Source: Eleginops maclovinus
Lineage: Eukaryota > Chordata > Actinopteri > Perciformes > Eleginopidae
Reading direction: 5' to 3'
DNA: 64,000 nt
NCBI RefSeq assembly: GCF_036324505.1
Contig: NC_086351.1
Location: 10,943,983 to 11,007,982, forward strand
The notes under the pieces are model-generated. The model saw nothing but the letters and a program-made list of their open reading frames with translations. It did not search any database and was not told the origin of the DNA. This document shows, in pieces, positions 53,938 to 64,000 of this stretch (position 1 is the stretch's first letter; the number at the start of each line of letters is the position of its first letter). The position numbers were made by a program, and so were the translations under genes.

Positions 53938-53943
<6 letters not shown>
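44970..53943. other. No gene seen (about 9 kb)
   Basis: Non-coding DNA, presumed efna3 intron 1 or upstream. It has a short (CAA)n run at 46,104-46,126 and CT-rich patches near 48,410-48,680 and 52,420-52,840. Compositionally complex stretches at about 47,395-47,580, 49,490-49,620 and 52,850-53,060 could be conserved non-coding elements but are unproven. Confidence 0.45.

Positions 53944-54001
<58 letters not shown>
53944..54001. repeat. (GT)29 microsatellite
   Basis: 58 bases of uninterrupted TG, with a shorter GT run at about 54,030-54,046. Confidence 0.97.
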
Positions 54002-54002
<1 letters not shown>

Positions 54003-54189
54003 AGTCAATGTTTCTACGTGATTTTGTTTTGCGTGTGTGTGTGTGTTATCTGTGTGTGCATGGGACAGCTGCTTCAAAGATGGCAGTGTGAGCTTTTGTT
54101 CTGTCTCTTCAATCAAAGTGCTTCCCTACAGCTCGGCCTGGCAGACAAAACCAAAGTCAGCCAACACCGGCTCTGAGCTCGGCTCAGCC

Positions 54190-54238
54190 GGAGAGAGAGA
54201 AAGAGAGAGACAGAGAGACAGGGGGAGGGGGAGAGAGA

Positions 54239-54282
<44 letters not shown>

Positions 54283-54297
54283 AAGAAAGAGAGAGAC
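54190..54297. repeat. Imperfect (GA)n tract
   Basis: 108 bases of GA with GGG and GAAA variants; all purine on the plus strand except two cytosines. Confidence 0.93.
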
Positions 54298-55534
54298 CTA
54301 TGGGTGAGAGGCCATGAGGTCTGTTTCTGTCTCTGGTGCAATGTGATGAAACCGGCAGGCAGCCAATCAAACATGACGATGAGCCAAACAGGGAATAACC
54401 TGCAGGTCAGCTAACACACACTCACACCCACACACACACGTACACACACAATCATGCACATGTGCTTGTTAGAATGGAAGCATTGTTCACCGAGGTGTAG
54501 GCGCACTTTTTCTTGATATCAAGTGTTGCATGTAGAATGTAATTGGATCGGTTGTAATTGGTTGTGGTCGGCTGATTTGAATAGCAAATGCTGGCTCTGC
54601 ATAAACACACAAATTAAATCCTTGTTTATGTTGTGTGTCATGCCACTGCGCACTGTTGTTGTAACTGTTGGTGTGATGATTGCAAAAAAGAACCCTCAGC
54701 TAAGAGAGGCTGCTGGTGAAATCGGCAAAGGAAAAAAAGAATACGAGGAAGAGTGAGTGACGTGTGAAACGAAGGAGTGAGACAAGGAGGAAGGAAGTGA
54801 GGATGGTCAGGGATGGAGAAGAGACAGAATGAGAGGCCAAAAAGGTCAGGGAGAAAATAAGGGGGGGGGGGCTGTACTGGTCTCCAGTGACATATACCTT
54901 CAAGCTTGGCTAATGTGCTCTGCGTGTGTGTGCCTGACCCTTTGTCTAAGCCAATGCTCCGTTACAGTGACTCATATGAGCTGTAACTAGGAACAGATTG
55001 CTGTTTTTATATGAAGCAGGCATTTGTGTTTGTGTTATACTACCCTGGTGACTCTAAAGATTTTCCTCGAGCCTCTTAATGCAGCAGCAGACGGTCTCAA
55101 ACACACACGCACACATTTATGTTGTGTTATGACAGACTAAATGAGACAAAGAAACTTCAGCGGTGTTAGAAACACACAGATACACTTTGGACCTCCCACT
55201 GTGTATGAATGTGCAGTGTCAGCTTCCATGTCTCTGCCTTCCCTTTATTACCCCCTTGTCTCTCGCCTCTCTCTTTTTCAACGTGTTCATTTTCATCTCT
55301 CACTACCTCACCCTTTCCTTACTTTCTCCCCCACTCGCTCCGTGCCTCTCTCTTTATGCACGGTCGTTATGGCAGAGAGGAAGCGGTGATGTCATTTCAT
55401 CATGTCTTACTAGTGCAACTGTCTCTAGATTATGCCGTTTTCTACATCTCACCGCTCTCCTCCCCACCCGTTACAATGGGCTTAATGCACCGTTTAACAA
55501 TGACGTGAAAATGCTACTATGCAGTATGTATGGT

Positions 55535-55537
<3 letters not shown>
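54298..55537. other. No gene seen
   Basis: Non-coding. A G11 run lies near 54,862-54,872 and a CT-rich patch at about 55,225-55,360. Confidence 0.5.

Positions 55538-55595
<58 letters not shown>
55538..55595. repeat. (TG)29 microsatellite
   Basis: 58 bases of uninterrupted TG. Confidence 0.97.
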
Positions 55596-55597
<2 letters not shown>

Positions 55598-57642
55598 AAA
55601 GTGCTAAGAGTGAGATCACAATAGTGCTGTCTTTACATAACCACTGTGCTAACAGCAAAAGTGGGGCAGCTAGAGAGGCAGCATAACATTAGTGTGTGTG
55701 TTTTGGCGTTTGCATTCCCTTTATTTGAGCGTGTGTGTGTGTGTGTGTGAGTGTGTCAAGGGTCAGATCCACAGGGAGATGATTTAAGGGAGAGATATGC
55801 AGAAGAAATGGACAGAGACGGGCATGCAGTGTGGACTGTGATTGAAGATGGAGGAAGGAGAGATTTGGTTTTTCCCCTCTGCCAAACACTTAAATCCAGC
55901 CTGTATGCTGAATATCGATCTACACCTTCTGTTATCAAGGTCATTTCAACTGTTTCTCAGAGAGGAAGCTTTTTCAGGGGAGCCCAATGTGAGAGAAACA
56001 CAATTGCGCTCTGTGAGGAAGTCTCTAATTGGAATGTGTGTCGTATACAACAATGCTTCGCTGAGCAAAGACATCCCACTTAACAAATAGGTGTCGCGTG
56101 TCCTCGATGTGAAGCCCTACATCGCTCTCAAGGAGAAGGAAAGGATGGAAATGAAGGAAGTATGAAAGTATTAACTGGGAATTAAAAATAATCCAATGAT
56201 AGATAAGCAGTGGATTGTGGGTAATGGAAGGAAGGTGTATAATAGGAGAGAAGAGAGGGAAAGAAGATGGTTTTATTGTGATTGGTTACTGTTTATTGGC
56301 ATAGTCCCTTTCATTAGACTATTTGCTGTACACATTTTACAATCAAGCTTCCTGTGAACTAATGAAGTTGAGAATCACAGCATTAATTTGGTGTAATGGT
56401 TAATCTACGTTGGAGATTTTAATTAAGTTTTCATGTTTTAAATCTTTAATTTTCCAGTGTTTAAAGAAAACTCCACATTGTTTGTTCATTTCTGCTCATC
56501 TTTCTGCTGCAATAATGCAGATTACTTCCCAAAGCTTTTGTATTTCAGGTGGTTCTACACAGGTATCTCAGGTGATAGTAACAGTCAATCATTTGTATCT
56601 CTTGTAAACATATGAAAAGGCCCTGAGCAACACATTGAAGCCTAGATTGTTCCCCATTTGTGTGAAATGTGGGGTGTAATAAAACATATTCTCTGTTCGA
56701 TCAATTGAAATAGCTTTAGTATTCAGAAACAGACACTTTATAAATAATACAGTACAGAGAGGCCTGTAATAAGCTGTAAACTCCAGATCTAATGAACTCC
56801 CCGAAGTCTCCTGCTTTGGCTTTGAATCCAATGTCTCTGTCAAGAAAACAAATAGATTGTGTTTTCTTAATTTCTAATTCACGTATCCCTGCCTTCACTG
56901 TCGTCCTTCCTCCAGGCTTTGACCCAGAAACGAATTGAGGATCTTCATTTTGTTTGAAAGAAGAAAAAGAGGAAATCAGACTAATGATGAGACACAATCT
57001 TCAGGTTTTCACTGTTTCTGCGGTGTTGTGTTCCTTACATTTTCTCAAAAATGTGAAGTTTTCATGGTGAGGCATCCTGAACGTGTTTGCAAAGCTGTGC
57101 TGGCTGGTGCTGATTTGCTGATGCAACACTTTAAAAAACAATTATTGGTTTCTCATTCACACTGACTGATTACCTTCAGTGACTGAATTAGACGTCTCTG
57201 GAGATGTGTGTGCCGTTTGTAAATGAATGGGAATTAATGAGCCTGAGACGTATGGCAAGAAGTACTTAAAAATGTATTTAACTGTGTGCATTAAAACAGA
57301 ATTAACAATGGAGAGAAGAAAAATTGAAAAATATGTGTCAGAGAAACACGGAAAAGTAGAATCACTCTTAAAGTGCTTGCTGAAGCGCATAAAACAGCAT
57401 TAGCTTAGTGAGAGAAGAGCATTAGGTTGTGTTTAGACCAACATTAACACTTATGCCCTCAGCCAATTCACAATACAACAAAAAAAATGTTTGTTTCCTC
57501 AATGCAGTTCAACGTAAAATGCATTAGCCAATCCGATATCTGCAAGCACACATTCTTCATAGATAATTATGAAAAGTGAATGTAGTCTTCTTTATGAGAT
57601 GAGCGATAGAATGATTGTTGTGTTGCCTTTGGGTTTAATTTC
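55596..57642. other. No gene seen
   Basis: Non-coding. ORFs at 55,751-56,083 and 56,716-56,997 lack recognisable motifs. A short GT run is at about 55,731-55,749. Confidence 0.5.
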
Positions 57643-57677
57643 ATTGTATTACCTAAACCGGAGGTAGGTAATACAAT
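57643..57677. repeat. Perfect 12-bp inverted repeat (hairpin)
   Basis: ATTGTATTACCT (57,643-57,654) and AGGTAATACAAT (57,666-57,677) with an 11-base spacer. It lies just before an inverted pair of repeat fragments and may belong to the same old element. Confidence 0.75.
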
Positions 57678-57732
57678 CCTAACAACGTCTTGTGTTTTTC
57701 TAAAGGAAAACATTTTTTGAAAAAAACAATTA

Positions 57733-58020
57733 ACTATGAAGCTACAGCCAGCAGCTTTTAAGATAGGTTAGCATAAGGTGTGCAAGGGAAAGAGTTAGGC
57801 GGGCTATGTCATATAACAGACTTATACGTATGTCCTATGTAAATGACAAGATTACACAAATCATGGCCTACATATTGATTAAAAAGCTTAAGAGTTACAG
57901 CAAGGTGGAATCTGTTCCCTTTCGGATTCAGGCAGGCTAGCATTTCCCCCCGTTTCCATTCTTTATGCTAAACTAACCGTCTGCTTGGTGTAGCTTCACA
58001 TTTAACAGACAGATACACGT
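57733..58020. repeat. Inverted pair of a widespread teleost repeat
   Basis: The left part has ATGAAGCTACAGCCAGCAGC and then GGTTAGCATAAGG in plus orientation. The right part (57,934-58,020) has GCTAGCATTTCCCCCCGTTT and CTTTATGCTAAACTAACCGT in minus orientation. Both are variants of the very common fish repeat with the landmarks 'gaagctacagccagcagccggttagcttagcataaagactggaa...'. About 150 bases of other sequence separate the arms. Confidence 0.6.
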
Positions 58021-59389
58021 TGTAACAATCTTCTCATCCTCAATCCTACCCTTTCTTTGTCGCTGTCATTCCTTTTCAATCAATACGCCAGTCCAGGGAG
58101 TCAAACCAGCAACCTTCCAGGCTCTAATCCATCTTCTCTCTGGACCCAGTCTACTGCAGCTCCCATGTCCTTTTAAAAAAGATTATCACTCAGCAGCTCG
58201 CACTGTTCTCCTTCATATTTAAAGACTTTATCAGGATCATTATTCAGGAAGTAAAAGTTAGAAACTGATGAATAAGGATTATGCTCTCTGCCATTGTGTG
58301 ACGGGGAGTGGCAGTCATTAGCAGGAGATATTAATAGACAGGCTATTAGCTTAGGTCGGAGCTGTGTGTCAGACTCTGTTACAGTTACACTGACTTTGTC
58401 TTCCTCCTCTGCTTTTCTCTCCCTTCTTGGCTCGCCCCTCTCTCTAACACATCTCTTTTATCCTCCTTCACCAGGCTCTAGCTTATCCACTCTGATGCCC
58501 AACCTTGACTCGTTTATGCCTCTTCTGTCTTCCCTCTTATGCTCTCTCTCACGTTGGTACACTGGCCCTCTCTGTCACTTTACTCACTCACAGTTCTTCT
58601 CGCTGCAGGCCCGAACCACTTCCCCATTGCGTTGTCTATCTAATCCTGTTTTCCATCATTCCCCGCTCTTCTCTCTTTTCTCACACTCACATCATGCTAA
58701 TCTCACCATAAATCCTCAACCCCCCACCCGAACACCCCCTTTGGTCGCCACGCATCATTTAATAACACACTCTCACCCCCCTCCAGCACATCTTTTCTTA
58801 TCTCTTTCTCTGTCATTCGCTTTAGCCGTACCCACATGTATATATTTCAAACGCTGCCTTTGTGCCAAACAGGCTTCCATCCATCATTTTTTAAGGTATG
58901 ACTCTGAAGTCCAATAAAAAAACCACATTTGCAAACACAAGTTTTTCCTGCCTTCTATCCTGTGGTTTTCAGGGTAATATCAAGCAGAGCTGAGATCATA
59001 AATGCTACCTGTTGCTACCAAAGCATGGGTGAGACACTCAATAAAATTCACACTTTTTTTATATTTGAGTATCAAAAATGAACTGCCAACAAACATACCA
59101 GTTTGCATCCTCAGCTGTGCTTACTAACAAAAATGAAGATCACGGATATTCAGAAGCTATGGACACTTAGCTGCTTAATGTTGCTGCCTGGCTGGTGCAG
59201 GGCTGCGGATCAAATTAATACAGCGATGAAAACAACACCATTAACTCAAGTTAATTGTATAAAGAGTCAACACTGAGTGATTGACTTAAACTACATCTTA
59301 GCTTGTGTCTGAAATAACTCACTTGTTAATTCATTCATTGCTCTCTAAAAAATAATCACTCACGGGTTAGCTTTTTAGTGGGCAGGTAA
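58021..59389. other. No gene seen; pyrimidine-rich stretch
   Basis: CT-rich on the plus strand at about 58,390-58,830, which leaves a 207-codon Ser/Leu/Pro-rich ORF (58,294-58,917) open by composition. No splice or domain evidence supports it. Confidence 0.5.
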
Positions 59390-59399
59390 ATGAGATTTT

Positions 59400-59590
59400 G
59401 GATATTTATGAATCATAATTTTATGGTTTCACTGATAGGTGTTGCTGACATAGTTTTCACAAAATGTCCCACATTGCATTGTAGGATTGATGGTGCCATA
59501 AACTCAACATATTTTTTTATCTGGGGGAACTTTTTTTACGAAGTACTTGTGTGCAAGGACAATAAAGGAATCTAATCTAATCTAATCTTT
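59400..59590 (+). repeat. Possible LINE 3' end with (TCTAA)n tail
   Basis: The stretch ends GACAATAAAGGAATCTAATC followed by two more CTAAT units. Fish L2/Rex-type LINE and related 3' ends often read 'gacaataaagg' plus a short tandem tail. Only the tail is convincing; the body could not be recognised. Confidence 0.35.
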
Positions 59591-60254
59591 AGGGCCGTAT
59601 ATTTCGCACTAAGGAAATGAAATAAAAGTGCGGACAGTAAATAAACTGCACAACACCGTATCTTAAAGTGTTGCTGGAAACAGCATGTTTTTTTAATACA
59701 TTTCTGACAAATGTCATCAAATGTAATGAAACTGAAATTAAACTTCAACCTCTCTATTAGAAAGTCTTTAAAATGAGGCATTCAAACATTTAAAAGGCTA
59801 AAACCATTGTTTATAAATGTATTCGCTTCTGAGAGTTTTTTTGAAAAGCTTTGTTTTAGCCTTAAAATCCTCTGCTTGGAGTCGAGCACCAACAAAAAAA
59901 AGTAAATGCACCTTTATGTGGCTTCACCTCAACACTGTCTCCTCTTTATTGCTCACTAACAACCTCTCTGTCTAAGCCTCTATCTTTAACAAATTCACAA
60001 ATGTCTTCCCAATCATCTTATCTTTTCTCTTATCGCTCCTCCATTGTCGAGTTGTGACCCCTAAGAGAGAGAAGCTGAGGGAGAGACAGTTAACAGTGGG
60101 TAAAAAGAGATGGAGAAAAGGTTAGAGCGGCAGAGGGTAAGGTTTCGATTTCAAAGCAGACAAATAGGCTGACTTTACGTAGGTAACCTTTGTAAATGGG
60201 ATTTCGATCTCTAATTCTCAACAGATCCTTGTAAGCGATTACATAAGACCACCG
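59591..60254. other. No gene seen
   Basis: AT-rich non-coding DNA. Confidence 0.5.
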
Positions 60255-60427
60255 GGGTGAGAGAGGGAGAAGGAGAAGGAGGAGGAAAAGAAGAAGAAGA
60301 AGAAGAAGGAGAAGGAGGAGGAGAACAAGAAGAAGAAGAAGAAGAAGAAGAAGCAGAAGGAGGAGGAGGAGGAGGAGGAGGAGGAGGAGGAGGAGAAGGA
60401 GAAGGAGAAGGAGAAGGAGAAGGAGAA
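60255..60427 (+). repeat. Polypurine (GAA/GGA)n tract
   Basis: About 173 bases of GAA, GGA and GAAGGA repeats, with only a couple of cytosines. Long mirror-like purine tracts of this kind can form triplex (H-) DNA. The Glu/Gly ORF over it is a repeat translation. Confidence 0.95.
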
Positions 60428-60924
60428 ACTCTTAGACTAACACCGACATAAAATTTGAAAAATTGCCTCAGAAATTCCCAGTCTGGTCAGTGAGTCAGAA
60501 AATTTACAGTCACACTGACTCCCACACTTCCCAACACATAAACAGATCAGCATCTGAACACAGATATACACATATTGCTGTCGCCCACACACCAAAATTA
60601 GTTTGGAGGTCTGACCTTAATTGCTCTCCTGTTTGTTAGCTTGCCCGGTGCCGGCCAGATATGAACAAGGCTTCGAGAAAAAATCACAACGCTCATTTGA
60701 AGCACTTTTTAAAGAATGAACTGCATACTCCAGTGATGTGATTAGCCTTGAAAATTATGTGTGGCTGTGAGAGAGAGGCATACTGTGAAGTCAAATAATA
60801 TCTTGTGATTCATCACTAAGCGTTTACAAAGGTTTCTCAGGTGGATTACCGCACAATGATCTTAACGAACTGAAACAATAAAACATTGAGTTGAAACTAT
60901 TATTGAGCCATCCATGAATATTTA

Positions 60925-61085
60925 AAAAATACATTTCTTCCACAGCAAGGTGGCAGTAGCTGAAGTTTATCCCAGCATGAAAGGGCATCCCAAACCGAAC
61001 GCCCACATTTACATCTATATTCAGCTTCCATATTTACCCAAAACACATGTTTTTGGACTGCTGGAAGAAACCAATGCATACTCTG
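60925..61085. repeat. Probable degraded teleost interspersed repeat
   Basis: GCTGAAGTTTATCCCAGCAT and, about 85 bases later, ACACATGTTTTTGGACTGCT followed by GGAAGAAACC resemble the fish repeat with 'gctggagcctatcccagc' and 'gcatgtctttggactgtgggaggaaacc'. Spacing and order agree, but the sequence is strongly diverged. Confidence 0.4.
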
Positions 61086-61636
61086 GGATAGAAGAAGAAA
61101 ATGAGGACTTCCCATTAAAAGCAATCAATTTGAAGACGTCACCTTTGGCTCAGAGAAAATGGTCATGGTCATTTTTCCGACACCTTATCATAGACATAAA
61201 AAGTAATCTAAAAAAATAATCGACAGACTGATTGATAATGGAAATTGCCCTCAATCTGAAGACTGTAATGTGTTCTTGAGCAAGGCATCGGTCAGAATTA
61301 ACTCTCTGTAATTGCAAGGAAAATTCCTCTTTGTTTCTTCAGTCCGTGAATCAGCAGATATACAGTCATACTGACAGGGATTTGGAAACCAATGAAGAGA
61401 AAGCGATAGAGAAAGAGGTAGAGCTTAATAAGCCTAATCTGTACTTTCTGTTTATTCCGTCTCAGTTTAAATTGCTTCTAGGTGCGGTTTGTTCGAAAAG
61501 TAATTCTCCTCCACCATATTTAATTGTTTTATTGTGTCATTACTTCTTGTTGCCGGAGCATTAACGCGGCGTGCATTCCACCACGCCTATTAAACTGTAA
61601 TGGCTCTACACAAAGCAATACTCTTCGTGATCAGAT

Positions 61637-61638
<2 letters not shown>
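61086..61638. other. No gene seen
   Basis: AT-rich non-coding DNA. Confidence 0.5.

Positions 61639-61704
<66 letters not shown>
61639..61704. repeat. (AC)33 microsatellite
   Basis: 66 bases of uninterrupted AC. Confidence 0.97.
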
Positions 61705-61706
<2 letters not shown>

Positions 61707-62601
61707 TTAAGCGCCAATGGTGCCAGAGAGTGATATGAGGCAATATTGCAGGCGAGCAAGCTGATGAAGTGTGCAGAAACAGTCATTAGCCGAGTCCTCG
61801 TCCCTGTTCAGTTTACCACACATTTAAAATCTTAACGAAGGAACCGCATTGCTTTCGCTTGGCGTCGACTTATAATCACTCACAGAAACACACCAGAATT
61901 ATAAGTGCATACACTAACTTTATCACTCACTTATACAAACTGTGGAGAGAGAATCTGATAATATGTGCATACATTATGTAACGTGTAAGTGCAAGCTAGC
62001 GAGAGGAACTCATAAATGTTTCTGAGAGTGTGAGAGGAAGTAACAAGATGAGTGGAGTGCGTTCACCTGCTGAGAGGGGGATGATGGATTGTTGAGGAGA
62101 GGCAGGTGAAGCTGCATATCTCCCTACAGCACCGGTCATAAAGCAAGAGAGCAGCCTCCTCTTCAACAACACAATGAGATCAAATAACCTTCAGTGCCTC
62201 AGAGCATGCGCACACACACACACACACTTGGAGGTGAAAGCAACATCAGTGGCTGGCTCTCATATTCAGGACTCGCTCTGTTTGAAACATCCATCATATT
62301 CTTGGGCAAAAAGAGAGGCAATGAAAGTATCAAGATGAGCACTCTTTGACACGCTCTCCCCTTGCTATCTCTCGTAAAAACACATATACGCTGACACACG
62401 GGGCATGCACCCGCTGATAAATACACAGCAGTCCGTGAAGTATCGTGTAAGAGGAGGTGAAGTAAGATGAACAAGCCGGAGAGGAGGATGAAGTTGAAGA
62501 ACAAATGCAAGTAGTAAGTGAAGAGAGGGAACCAAAGTGCTCAAGTGGAAGGAGGGTCACTGATGGGAGAGTCTCTTCAGGGCTCAGAGGGGGATTAGGA
62601 A

Positions 62602-62603
<2 letters not shown>
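61705..62603. other. No gene seen
   Basis: Non-coding; short CA run at about 62,211-62,226. Confidence 0.5.

Positions 62604-62645
<42 letters not shown>
62604..62645. repeat. (TG)21 microsatellite
   Basis: 42 bases of uninterrupted TG. Confidence 0.97.
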
Positions 62646-63937
<1,292 letters not shown>

Positions 63938-64000
63938 TGACATAAAATAATCATAGTTAGGCCTGCCACTGCTCAGTCACCCTCTGTGTTGCAATGTCGG

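Noticed and set aside
55751..56083. 110-codon ORF as an exon
   Set aside because: No recognisable domain or conserved splice sites.
58294..58917. 207-codon plus-strand ORF
   Set aside because: Ser/Leu/Pro-rich product of pyrimidine-rich DNA; no domain, no conserved motif, overlapping ORFs in other frames.
60257..60451. Glu/Gly-rich ORF
   Set aside because: Translation of the GAA/GGA purine tract.
60824..61219. ORFs on both strands near 61 kb as genes
   Set aside because: They overlie a degraded interspersed repeat and have no conserved protein motif.

Overview
The window is vertebrate nuclear DNA, almost certainly from a teleost fish. Support for this: one multi-exon gene with consensus GT-AG introns and a conserved vertebrate product (ephrin-A3), very long (CA)n/(GT)n and (GA)n microsatellites, a Tc1-like transposon and small DNA transposons of kinds widespread in fish, and a BEL/Pao retrotransposon, a class absent from mammals. 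There are no operons and no bacterial features. The species cannot be named from sequence alone.

Layout. 1-1193: right part of a Tc1-like transposon whose transposase is broken by a frameshift; its left end lies outside the window. 1.2-18.8 kb: gene-free DNA with microsatellites, a G-quadruplex motif, an insertion-sized Tc1-type MITE (16,140-16,299) and traces of common fish repeats. 18.8-26.8 kb: two nearly identical 2.5-kb direct repeats flanking a truncated BEL/Pao element (pol ORF and 3' LTR). The arrangement and error pattern suggest that the assembly laid two haplotypes, one with and one without the retrotransposon, end to end. 26.8-29.1 kb: intergenic DNA. 29.1-38.6 kb, minus strand: coding exons 2 to 5 of efna3 with a probable 3' UTR. 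38.6-64 kb: no recognisable exon; probably the large first intron of efna3 and/or upstream DNA, rich in microsatellites and old repeats.

The only host gene supported is efna3. Its four exons (293, 66, 78 and 119 coding bases) keep reading phase across every junction and encode the Eph-receptor-binding domain, a short stalk and a GPI-anchor signal. Exon 1 (signal peptide and first residues) was not found and probably lies beyond base 64,000. Most long ORFs elsewhere are translated microsatellites or chance ORFs in low-complexity DNA.

Points most worth checking: the probable false duplication around a heterozygous BEL insertion; an 82-unit TG repeat (in the mRNA sense) that starts at the 5' splice site of efna3 exon 3; an 81-unit GU repeat in the predicted efna3 3' UTR; a hAT-type MITE with a perfect 8-bp target duplication in intron 2; and several perfect inverted repeats. 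I found no convincing new biological system.
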